The notes under the pieces are model-generated. The model did not search any database, was not told the origin of the DNA, and worked only from the letters and a program-made list of their open reading frames with translations. The position numbers were made by a program, and so were the translations under genes. A stretch of 34,981 nucleotides of DNA from CAYQMF01 sp964418595 (GTDB lineage: Bacteria > Planctomycetota > UBA1135 > UBA2386): assembly GCA_964418595.1 (NCBI GenBank), contig CAYQMF010000065.1, positions 1-34,981 on the forward strand. The letters are read 5' to 3'. Below are positions 17,219-24,849 of the stretch, piece by piece. Positions within the stretch are counted from its first letter, which is position 1, and each line of letters opens with the position of its first letter.

Positions 17219-18156
17219 GCGAGCGAGGCGCAGGAGGGTCGGGCACGTCCCGACAACGCCGACCGACCTGGCGACATCGGGTCGAGTACGTGGTCGTGCG
17301 CGCCCTGTTCGCGATCGTCGGCGCGCTGCCGGAGCGCCTCGCCTACGGCCTCGCGGGCGCGACGGGACGGCTGTTCTTCCGGCTCGCGCCGCGGCGCCAG
17401 GCGCTCGCGCTGCGCTTCCTGCGGCAGGCCTTCGGGAACGACCCGAGCGACGCCGAGCTGCTGCGCCTGGGCCGGGTCGCGACCGGCAACATCTTCAAGG
17501 TCGGCCTCGACTCCGTGCGGCTGATCCCGTTGGCACGGCGGGGGCGCCTCTTCGAGCGCATCGACATGGGCAGCACGCTGAAGGATCTGCCCAAGCCCCC
17601 GTTCCTCGTCGTCTCCGCGCACCTGGGATGTTGGGAAGGCGGCGCCATCGCGATGGCCACGATCTTCGGCCAGGTCCATGCGGTCGCGAAGTCGGCGCGC
17701 AACCCGCTCCTCGACCGGTGGCTCGTCGAGAACCGGCGTCGCGCCGGCCTCCATGTCCACCCGCGCCGCGGCGGGATCAAGCTGATCGCGCGCGGGCTCG
17801 CCGCGGGCGGCATCGCCGCCATGATCGTCGACCAGAACCAGCGCCTGCGCCCGGTCGTGGCGCCGTTCTTCGGCGCCCCGGCGCGCTGCGAGCGCTCCAC
17901 CGCCAAGCTCGCGCTGCGCCTGCGCTGCCCGGTGGTCATCGCGGCGATGCTGCGCGTCGGGCCGGCGTTGCGCTTCCGGTTCCTGGTCCTGCCGCCACTG
18001 CACCTCGCGAACACCGGGGACCCGGCGCACGACGTCGTCGAAGGGATCACGCGGATCAACCGTGACCTCGAGACGGTGATCCGGATGGCGCCCGACCAGT
18101 ACCTGTGGCTCCACGATCGCTACCGCGGTGCCGGCCCGGCTGGCAGCGCGGAGTAG
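17215..18156 (+). CDS. lpxL: Lipid A biosynthesis acyltransferase (LpxL/HtrB type)
   Basis: This is about 313 residues. It belongs to the lysophospholipid acyltransferase-like family that adds secondary acyl chains to lipid A at the inner membrane. Evidence is the H-x4-E motif (SAHLGCWEGG), a MIVDQN-x-x-R motif, and PFFGAPA-x-x-x-x-S-x-AKLALR, all typical of LpxL/LpxM. A hydrophobic N-terminal helix is present. The open frame extends back to 17098 inside lpxK. TTG 17215 overlaps the lpxK stop (TTGA) and leaves the conserved RHRVEYVVVRAL start intact, so I prefer it; GTG 17290 is the fallback. Specificity (lauroyl, myristoyl or other) cannot be read from sequence. Confidence 0.88.
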   Translation: MSERGAGGSGTSRQRRPTWRHRVEYVVVRALFAIVGALPERLAYGLAGATGRLFFRLAPRRQALALRFLRQAFGNDPSDAELLRLGRVATGNIFKVGLDSVRLIPLARRGRLFERIDMGSTLKDLPKPPFLVVSAHLGCWEGGAIAMATIFGQVHAVAKSARNPLLDRWLVENRRRAGLHVHPRRGGIKLIARGLAAGGIAAMIVDQNQRLRPVVAPFFGAPARCERSTAKLALRLRCPVVIAAMLRVGPALRFRFLVLPPLHLANTGDPAHDVVEGITRINRDLETVIRMAPDQYLWLHDRYRGAGPAGSAE

Positions 18157-18206
18157 GCGTCGGTGTTGCCGGCGCGGGGCGGACGGGGCTAATGTGCCCG
18201 CCCTCG

Positions 18207-19661
18207 ATGCAGCGTCTCGCCCGCGTTCTCGCCGAGTTGCCTTCGCCCTCGATCCTCGTGATCGGTGACCTGATCCTCGACTGCTACGTGGACGGCGCGG
18301 CCAACCGGGTGTCCCCGGAGGCGCCGGTGCTGATCTTCGAGACCGAGGCGCACCGCTTCCTGTTGGGCGGGGCGTGCAACGTCGCCGCCAACCTGGTGGC
18401 GCTGCGCGCCAAGGCGACCATCGTCGGCGTGGTGGGTGAGGACGCCGCCGCGACCCAGCTCCTCGATCTGGCGCGCGGCGTCGGCATCGCCGTCGACGCG
18501 GTGGTGACCGACCCGGCCCGCCCGACCACGAAGAAGACCCGCTTCGTGTCGCGCACCGCCCAGGTGCTGCGCGTGGACTCGGAGCGGCGCGCCAGGCTCC
18601 AGGGCGAGGTCGAAGCGCGCGTGCTCGCGGTCCTCGCCGAGCGTCCCTTCCCCTACCAGGGGATCCTGCTCAGCGACTACGGCAAGGGGGTGTTGACGCC
18701 CCGGGTGATCCAGGCAGCGATCGCGGCGGGCAAGGCGGCGGGGGTGCCGGTGATCGTGGACCCGAAGGGACGCGACTACTCGATCTACCGCGGCGTCGAC
18801 CTGCTGACCCCCAACCGCGAGGAAGCGGAGGCGGCCACCGGGATGAGCATCCACGGGCCTGGCGACCTCCCCGCGGTGGCCGCGCGCCTGCGCGAGATCA
18901 CCGGCGTCTCGACCGTGACCATCACGATGGGCAAGGACGGGATCTTCTACGAGAGCGTGGTCGGCGAAGGGCACATGATCCCCACGGAGGCGCGCGCCGT
19001 GTTCGACGTGACCGGAGCCGGCGACACGGTGGTCGCCGTCCTGATGCTGACGCAGGCGGCCGGCCTCGGCATCGCCGACTCGCTGCGCCTGGCCAACATC
19101 GGCGCCGGGATCGTGGTGGGTCGCTTCGGCACCTGGGCAGTGTCGCGGGGCGAGATGCTCGAGGTGATGGGGGAGCGCGAGCCCGGCAAGACCCTGGACC
19201 GGGCGGAAGCCGTCTCGGTCGCCAACCGCCTGCGGATCGAGGGCAAGCGGCTGGTCTTCACCAACGGCTGTTTCGACATCCTCCACCCCGGACACACCGA
19301 CTACCTGCAGCGGGCGCGGGCCTACGGCGACGCGCTGATGGTGGCGGTGAACACGGACGCCAGCGTGCGCCGGCAGGGGAAGGGGGACGGGCGGCCGATC
19401 AACCCGCTCGCCGATCGCATGACCGTGCTGGCGGCCCTGCAGTCGGTCGACTTCGTGGTCGCGTTCGACGAGGACACGCCGGCGGAGCTGATCCGGGCGG
19501 TCACCCCGCACGTGCTCGCCAAGGGCGAGGACTGGCGGGACAAGGGAGTCGTGGGCCGGGAGTGGGTCGAGGCGCACGGCGGCCAGGTCGTGCTGGTGCC
19601 CCTGGTAGAGGGGCGATCGACGACCAACATCGTCGATCGGATCCGCCGGCTCCCGGGATGA
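18207..19661 (+). CDS. hldE: Bifunctional heptose-7-phosphate kinase/heptose-1-phosphate adenylyltransferase
   Basis: This is 484 residues from ATG 18207 (E. coli HldE has 477). The N-terminal ribokinase-like domain (about 15-325) shows VIGDLILDCYV, the GG-x-x-NVA-x-N motif and the catalytic DVTGAGDT (Asp273). The C-terminal nucleotidyltransferase domain (about 345-484) shows FTNGCFDILHPGH (HxGH at 360-363), VAVN-x-D and the ending RSTTNIVDRIR. It phosphorylates heptose-7-phosphate and then activates heptose-1-phosphate to ADP-heptose for the LPS core. It lies 50 bp after the acyltransferase. An upstream ATG at 18192 is possible but adds non-conserved residues. Confidence 0.94.
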   Translation: MQRLARVLAELPSPSILVIGDLILDCYVDGAANRVSPEAPVLIFETEAHRFLLGGACNVAANLVALRAKATIVGVVGEDAAATQLLDLARGVGIAVDAVVTDPARPTTKKTRFVSRTAQVLRVDSERRARLQGEVEARVLAVLAERPFPYQGILLSDYGKGVLTPRVIQAAIAAGKAAGVPVIVDPKGRDYSIYRGVDLLTPNREEAEAATGMSIHGPGDLPAVAARLREITGVSTVTITMGKDGIFYESVVGEGHMIPTEARAVFDVTGAGDTVVAVLMLTQAAGLGIADSLRLANIGAGIVVGRFGTWAVSRGEMLEVMGEREPGKTLDRAEAVSVANRLRIEGKRLVFTNGCFDILHPGHTDYLQRARAYGDALMVAVNTDASVRRQGKGDGRPINPLADRMTVLAALQSVDFVVAFDEDTPAELIRAVTPHVLAKGEDWRDKGVVGREWVEAHGGQVVLVPLVEGRSTTNIVDRIRRLPG

Positions 19662-19752
19662 AGCCCTGCCAGTCGTGCCATGGCCGCGCTGGCATCGTGC
19701 GTTGACGGAAGTATCCTGCGCGGCGCGTTGCCCGCACCTCACCCGTTGCTTC

Positions 19753-19757
19753 CAGGA
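19753..19757 (+). promoter_or_regulatory. Ribosome-binding site that fixes a TTG start
   Basis: AGGAG ends 8 bp before TTG 19766. It supports that rare start codon for the stand-alone nucleotidyltransferase, which has no suitable upstream ATG. Confidence 0.6.
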
Positions 19758-19765
19758 GCCAGCCG

Positions 19766-20281
19766 TTGGTAGTCGTTCCGCGCAAGGTCCGTTCGAAGGA
19801 CAAGATCATCGCCGAACCCAGGTCGCTCGCCCCGGTCGTCTCGGGGCTGCGTGCCCAGGGCAAGACGGTCGTCGTGACCAACGGCGTGTTCGACCTCATG
19901 CACGTCGGTCACATCCGCTGCCTGGAGGACGCGCGCGCGCGCGCCGACTACCTCGTCGTGGCGGTGAACTCCGACCGCAGCGCCGAGCGCCTGAAGGGCA
20001 AGGGTCACCCGATCACGCCGGAGGACGAGCGCATGGAGGTTCTCTCGGCCCTGTGGTTCGTCGACTACGTCACGTGCTTCGACGAAGACACGGCCGATGA
20101 ACTGCTCAAGCGCCTGCAGCCCGACCTCTATGCCAAGGGCACGGACTACACCGCAAAGACCCTGCCGGAGCGGGAGACCCTGAAGGAACTCGGGATCAAG
20201 CCGGTCTTCGTCGGCGACAAGAAGAACCACTCGACGACGAAGCTGATCCAGAAGATCCGCAAGCGCAAGCTCGACGGCTGA
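19766..20281 (+). CDS. Stand-alone RfaE/HldE C-terminal-type nucleotidyltransferase
   Basis: This 171-residue protein is a second copy of the cytidylyltransferase-fold domain found in HldE. It shows TNGVFDLMHVGH (HxGH at 46-49), VAVNSDRS, a YVTCFDEDTADELL segment, YAKGTDYT and a C-terminal HSTTKLIQKIRKRK. Such stand-alone proteins (RfaE2 type) activate sugar 1-phosphates to ADP- or other NDP-sugars. It lies 104 bp after the full hldE, on the same strand, and is clearly diverged from it. It may serve a second heptose or another sugar or alcohol phosphate. It begins with TTG behind an AGGAG site. The domain call is firm, the substrate is not. Confidence 0.88.
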   Translation: MVVVPRKVRSKDKIIAEPRSLAPVVSGLRAQGKTVVVTNGVFDLMHVGHIRCLEDARARADYLVVAVNSDRSAERLKGKGHPITPEDERMEVLSALWFVDYVTCFDEDTADELLKRLQPDLYAKGTDYTAKTLPERETLKELGIKPVFVGDKKNHSTTKLIQKIRKRKLDG

Positions 20282-20288
20282 CCCAGCA

Positions 20289-20309
20289 GCCGCCGGTCCC
20301 ATCGGCAGC
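20289..20309 (-). terminator. Weak hairpin after glutamate dehydrogenase
   Basis: On the minus strand, GCTGCCG and CGGCGGC can form seven pairs (one G-U) around a 7-nt loop, 12 bp past the dehydrogenase stop and between two convergent genes. There is no T-run, so this is a tentative call. Confidence 0.25.
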
Positions 20310-20320
20310 AGGACCCAGCG

Positions 20321-21592
<1,272 letters not shown>

Positions 21593-21686
21593 GTGACGTT
21601 GTGCGGACGGCAGCGAGCGTGGCCCCGCGGCATGGGGCGTCGAACTCTACTGGTGTGCCTGTGAGCCGGCAAGAAAGCGAACCCGC

Positions 21687-22430
21687 GTGGCTGCGATGAT
21701 GGACATCGCGGCGGGACGCGCCCATGTCGTCGCGGGCTTGGGCTACCTTGACGCGCGCGACGTCGTCCTCGATCCGCGCGGCCGCACCGTCCGCTGCACG
21801 CCGCGGCGTCGCACCGTCATGCACGGCGGTGGCGTCGAGGCACCCGCGATCTTCCGCAAGCTCCGCTGCGACGGCGGCGCCGCGGCGCGCCGCGAGTGGC
21901 ACTGGCTCCAGCGTCTGCCGACGCTCGGGTTCTCGGCCGCCGCTCCGGTGTGCCTGGCCCGTGCGGGACGGGCAAGTGCGGTGGTGTCGCTGGCGGTGCC
22001 GGGGCGACCACTCGCCGCGCTCCTGCGCGAGGCGGGCGAGGACGCCGCCGTGCGGTACGTCACTGTCGTTGTCGCACCGATGGTGGCGCGGCTGCACGGG
22101 CTCGGCCTCGTCTTCCGGGACCTCTATTGGAACCACCTGTTCGCGGCGTCGCTCGATGCCGGGTCGGAGCCGGCGTTCATCGATGTCGAGCGGATCCTCG
22201 CGCCGGTCTGGCGATGGCGCAGGTGGGTCGTGAAGGATCTCGCCGGCCTCGTCGCGAGCTGGCCGGAGCCGGTCGATCGCGAGGCGGTGTGCACGGCGCT
22301 GGTGAGCGCCTACGTGGCCGCTGCGGGCGAGGCGGAGCGGCGTCGGCTCGGCGCGGCGGCGCCGTTTCGGGCCGCGGTCGCGACCAAGGCCGCGCGCATC
22401 CTGGCGCGCCGCCCGCGCTACGGAACGTGA
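21687..22430 (+). CDS. WaaP/KdkA-like lipopolysaccharide core kinase
   Basis: This encodes up to 247 residues from GTG 21687; ATG 21696 or 21699 are nearby alternatives. It has the reduced kinase fold of the Kdo/WaaP family: a lysine in the N-lobe strand (IFRKLRC), a catalytic loop FRDLYWNHLF, a metal-binding FIDVERIL in place of DFG, and then RWVVKDLAGLVAS, which mirrors the RDKDLIGL helix of WaaP. These enzymes phosphorylate LPS inner-core sugars. The histidine of the catalytic HRD is Phe here, while the Asp is kept. The lpxK-hldE cluster about 1.4 kb away and the lack of any other kinase family match support an LPS role, but the substrate is not shown. Confidence 0.7.
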   Translation: MAAMMDIAAGRAHVVAGLGYLDARDVVLDPRGRTVRCTPRRRTVMHGGGVEAPAIFRKLRCDGGAAARREWHWLQRLPTLGFSAAAPVCLARAGRASAVVSLAVPGRPLAALLREAGEDAAVRYVTVVVAPMVARLHGLGLVFRDLYWNHLFAASLDAGSEPAFIDVERILAPVWRWRRWVVKDLAGLVASWPEPVDREAVCTALVSAYVAAAGEAERRRLGAAAPFRAAVATKAARILARRPRYGT

Positions 22431-22471
22431 GCTCTCGGCGCAGGTCGCACCCGCGTGGGTCGACGAGAGAA

Positions 22472-22856
22472 CGCGCTCCGACCCACCCGTAAGCCGGGTC
22501 CTGCTCCTGCGCTCGCGCGCAGTGACAACCATTTCTCTAGGAGCACCCTCACGGGTGCCCGCCAACGGCCAACCCGGGAGCCATGGCGCGGGCCGCGCGA
22601 CTCCCCTACTCGGCCTTTCTCCGGGTGGGGTTTGCCTCTGACCGAAGCGGTCGCCCGCCTCGCGGTGAGCTCTTGCCTCACCATTTCACCCTTGCCGTCG
22701 TCGACGGATCGACCGGCCGGCGGTGTCGTTTTCTGTGGCACTGTCCCTGACGCATGAATGCGCCGGTGGGCATTACCCACCACCCTGCCCTGTGGAGCCC
22801 GGACTTTCCTCCCGCGAATCGCTTCGCCGGCGGTTGTCCGGATGAGTCGGAGCGCG
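22472..22856 (-). ncRNA. rnpB: RNase P RNA (type A)
   Basis: On the minus strand the hallmark GAGGAAAGTCCGGGCTCC, followed by the CAGGGCAG segment, lies near the 5' end (about 22785-22815). Later come the AGGGTGAAA block (about 22684) and the CCCCACCCGGAG-x-AAGGCC-x-x-TAGGGG block (about 22603-22637) that completes the catalytic core. The 3' end carries the GACCCGGCTTACGGG stretch. The two ends pair perfectly over 11 bp (22846-22856 with 22472-22482), forming helix P1, which sets the boundaries at about 385 nt. It processes tRNA 5' ends together with RnpA. All apparent ORFs across it are spurious. Confidence 0.97.
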
Positions 22857-22862
22857 TGAGCC

Positions 22863-22892
22863 TAGATACCAGCACCGCGGTCGCCGGCGCAA
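22863..22892 (-). promoter_or_regulatory. Probable promoter of rnpB
   Basis: On the minus strand TTGCGC (22887-22892) and TATCTA (22863-22868) are spaced by 18 bp, with a TG one base before the -10 (extended -10). The -10 ends 6 bp before the first base of helix P1, just where transcription of RNase P RNA should begin. Confidence 0.45.
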
Positions 22893-22966
22893 GGGGCAGT
22901 CCGGCGTTGCCGGTCCCGGTGCCACCGGATCCTGTGTTCGATTTTCGGAGAGTCAGGCCCGTCGTG

Positions 22967-22995
22967 TTGCGGCATGCGTAGGGGCTCGGTATCTT
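22967..22995 (+). promoter_or_regulatory. Probable promoter of the PEP-CTERM gene
   Basis: TTGCGG (22967-22972) and TATCTT (22990-22995) are spaced by 17 bp, about 85 bp before the likely start at 23080. Its -35 and -10 closely resemble those of the divergent rnpB promoter. Confidence 0.35.
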
Positions 22996-23079
22996 CCCCA
23001 GGGCGCTCACGCGTGTCAGGACGTGTGCGCGCGTTGCCCTCTCAGACTCGCACCCTCTGTCTCGCACCCGAGGTCGCCC

Positions 23080-23298
23080 GTGTTGTCCGCCGTTTCGTTG
23101 AGCTTGTTGCTCACGTTCGTGAGGTTCGGTTCCGCCGGGTTCCCAGCTCCGATCGAGAGTCCACCCGTCGCAGCTGCGGCCGAGGTGGCGCCGGTTGGGG
23201 GGAACGGCGCGGCGGCCGTGCCCGAGCCGACGACGCTCTTCCTCGTCGGTGGCGGCCTCGTCGGTCTGGCGCTCGCGCGGCGTCGTCGTCGCAGCTGA
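23080..23298 (+). CDS. Minimal PEP-CTERM sorting-signal protein (72 residues)
   Basis: From GTG 23080 (GAGG 6 bp upstream) this reads as an N-terminal signal peptide (residues 1-19, LSAVSLSLLLTFV then GSA). An Ala/Pro/Gly-rich stretch of only about 25 residues follows, and then a full C-terminal PEP-CTERM tripartite signal: VPEPT (47-51), a 14-residue hydrophobic helix (53-66) and RRRRR (67-71). Such tails are cut by exosortase, which anchors or releases the protein at the surface in bacteria that make exopolysaccharide. There is almost no mature domain between signal and tail, so it may be a small surface peptide, a decoy substrate or the remnant of a larger protein. The frame opens at GTG 23023, which would add 19 non-signal residues. 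It lies divergent from rnpB and convergent with ruvX. No exosortase is in the window. Confidence 0.7.
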   Translation: MLSAVSLSLLLTFVRFGSAGFPAPIESPPVAAAAEVAPVGGNGAAAVPEPTTLFLVGGGLVGLALARRRRRS

Positions 23299-23314
23299 GG
23301 GCGCGTGGAGCAGC

Positions 23315-23749
23315 CTACGGGCGGGGCGGGACACCACGCGCCTTGTAGCGCTCGCAGATCACGAGCGCGGCGACGCTGTCGGCGAGCTGCTTCCGGCGCG
23401 CGGCCTTGAGGCCCGCGCCCTTGAGCATCGCGTGCGCCTCGTCGGTGCTGTGGGTCTCGTCGATCGTGTCGACAGGACAGGGCGCGACGCCGCGCAACGC
23501 GTCCACGAAGGCCAGCGTCCGCTGCGCGCGCGCCCCGATGCCGCCCTGGGCGTCGAGAGGCAGGCCCACGACGATCACGTCGCTGCCGCGGTCGCGCGCC
23601 GTCGCCGCGATCTCTGCCGCGCACGCGGTGTCCGTGAGGCCGCGCAGGGTCGCGAGCGGCACGACGATCGTGCCGCTGCCGTCGGTCGCGGCGAGGCCGG
23701 TTCGCCGGTCCCCGAAGTCGACCGCCAGGATGCGCCGCTTGCCGGTCAC
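23315..23749 (-). CDS. ruvX: Putative pre-16S rRNA nuclease/Holliday-junction resolvase-like protein
   Basis: This is 144 residues from GTG 23749, the family's usual length (about 140). It has the RNase H-like fold signature: LAVDFGDRRTG near the start (Asp11), VVGLPLD in the middle, the ETHSTDEA segment and a C-terminal LADSVAALVICERY helix. YqgF/RuvX acts in processing the 5' end of 16S rRNA and has been proposed as a resolvase. Its GTG overlaps the TGA of the manC gene (GTGA), so the two are translationally coupled. The open frame extends far upstream inside manC and is not coding there. Confidence 0.9.
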   Translation of the reverse strand: MTGKRRILAVDFGDRRTGLAATDGSGTIVVPLATLRGLTDTACAAEIAATARDRGSDVIVVGLPLDAQGGIGARAQRTLAFVDALRGVAPCPVDTIDETHSTDEAHAMLKGAGLKAARRKQLADSVAALVICERYKARGVPPRP

Positions 23750-24834
23750 AGCACGTCGGTCCAACCAGCGGCGCGCAGGCGTTCGACGACCGCCTTCAGT
23801 TCGTCGGCCTTGCCCTTGGGGCACACCAGCACCGCGTCGCCGACCGCCACGGCCACGATGTCCTCCACGCCGAACATCGCGAGCAGGCGTGGCCCCTCCG
23901 CGTACGCGACGCAGTTCCTGGCATCCTGCAGCCAGGCGCGCGCGCCGTCCGCGAGCACGGTCACGTTGCCGAGCGAGTCCTTGGGCGCAACTGCGTCCAA
24001 GGTGACGAATGACCCGACGTCGCTCCAGTCGAGTTCGGCGTTCACGACCGCGACGCGCGGGGCCTTCTCCATCACCGCGTAGTCGACGCTGATCTTGGGT
24101 GCGGCGCGGAAGGCGCTGACCAGGGCCGCACGGTCGCCCTTGGCGATCGCGGACTGCATGGCGCGCGTCGCCTTGGCGAGGTCGGGGGATCCGACTTCCA
24201 TCGCGGCGAGCAGCGTCGGGACCGTCCACACGAAGATGCCGCTGTTCCAGGCGTGGCGACCGCTGGCCAGGAACGTGGTGGCCTTGGCGAGGTCGGGCTT
24301 CTCGTGGAAGGACCTGACCCGGTGCGCTGCCGGGGCGGCGGCATCGAGGGGCACGTCCCGTTCGATGTACCCATAGGTGGTCGCCGGGCGCGTCGGCTTG
24401 ATCCCGAAGGTCACCAGCGTGTCGTGCGTGCGTGCGATCTCCGCGCCGCGGCGCAGGAGGCGCACGAAGTGCTCCGGCGGTCGGATCACGTGGTCCGCCG
24501 GCATGACCGCGAGTACCGCGTCGCGATCGTAAGCACCGATCGTCGCCGCGGCGAGAGCGACGCACGGCGCGGTATCGCGCGCCTCGGGCTCGACGATGAT
24601 CCGTTCCCTGGGGAAGCCCGCGACGACGTCCGGCAGCCGCTGCGCCTGCGCTTCGTTCGTGACGATCCAGGTGCGGTCCCGGCCGGCGACCTCGGCGACT
24701 CGTTCGACGGTGGCGCCGAGCAGACTCACACCATGGGCGAGGGGCAGGAACTGCTTGGGCCGCAGCGCGCGGCTGGCTGGCCAGAAGCGGGTGCCGGACC
24801 CGCCGGCCATGATGACGGCGTGGAGGTTGGACAT
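23746..24834 (-). CDS. manC: Mannose-1-phosphate guanylyltransferase
   Basis: This 362-residue protein is a single-domain sugar-nucleotide pyrophosphorylase of the ManC/ManB type; it lacks the second isomerase domain. It makes GDP-mannose from mannose-1-phosphate and GTP in the cytoplasm. Visible motifs are AGGSGTRFWPASR (residues 10-22), PKQFLPL, MPADH, TYGYIE, FHEKPD (usually FVEKP) and WNSGIF. GDP-mannose feeds LPS O-antigen, capsule or glycoprotein glycans. The gene starts 15 bp after the AsmA-like gene ends and overlaps ruvX, so all three form one minus-strand operon. Confidence 0.92.
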   Translation of the reverse strand: MSNLHAVIMAGGSGTRFWPASRALRPKQFLPLAHGVSLLGATVERVAEVAGRDRTWIVTNEAQAQRLPDVVAGFPRERIIVEPEARDTAPCVALAAATIGAYDRDAVLAVMPADHVIRPPEHFVRLLRRGAEIARTHDTLVTFGIKPTRPATTYGYIERDVPLDAAAPAAHRVRSFHEKPDLAKATTFLASGRHAWNSGIFVWTVPTLLAAMEVGSPDLAKATRAMQSAIAKGDRAALVSAFRAAPKISVDYAVMEKAPRVAVVNAELDWSDVGSFVTLDAVAPKDSLGNVTVLADGARAWLQDARNCVAYAEGPRLLAMFGVEDIVAVAVGDAVLVCPKGKADELKAVVERLRAAGWTDVL

Positions 24835-24849
24835 GGGCGGCGATTCGGA

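Noticed and set aside
22418..23016. Several short open frames over the RNase P RNA
   Set aside because: The RNA hallmarks and the perfect P1 helix account for the sequence, and the frames have no protein signature.
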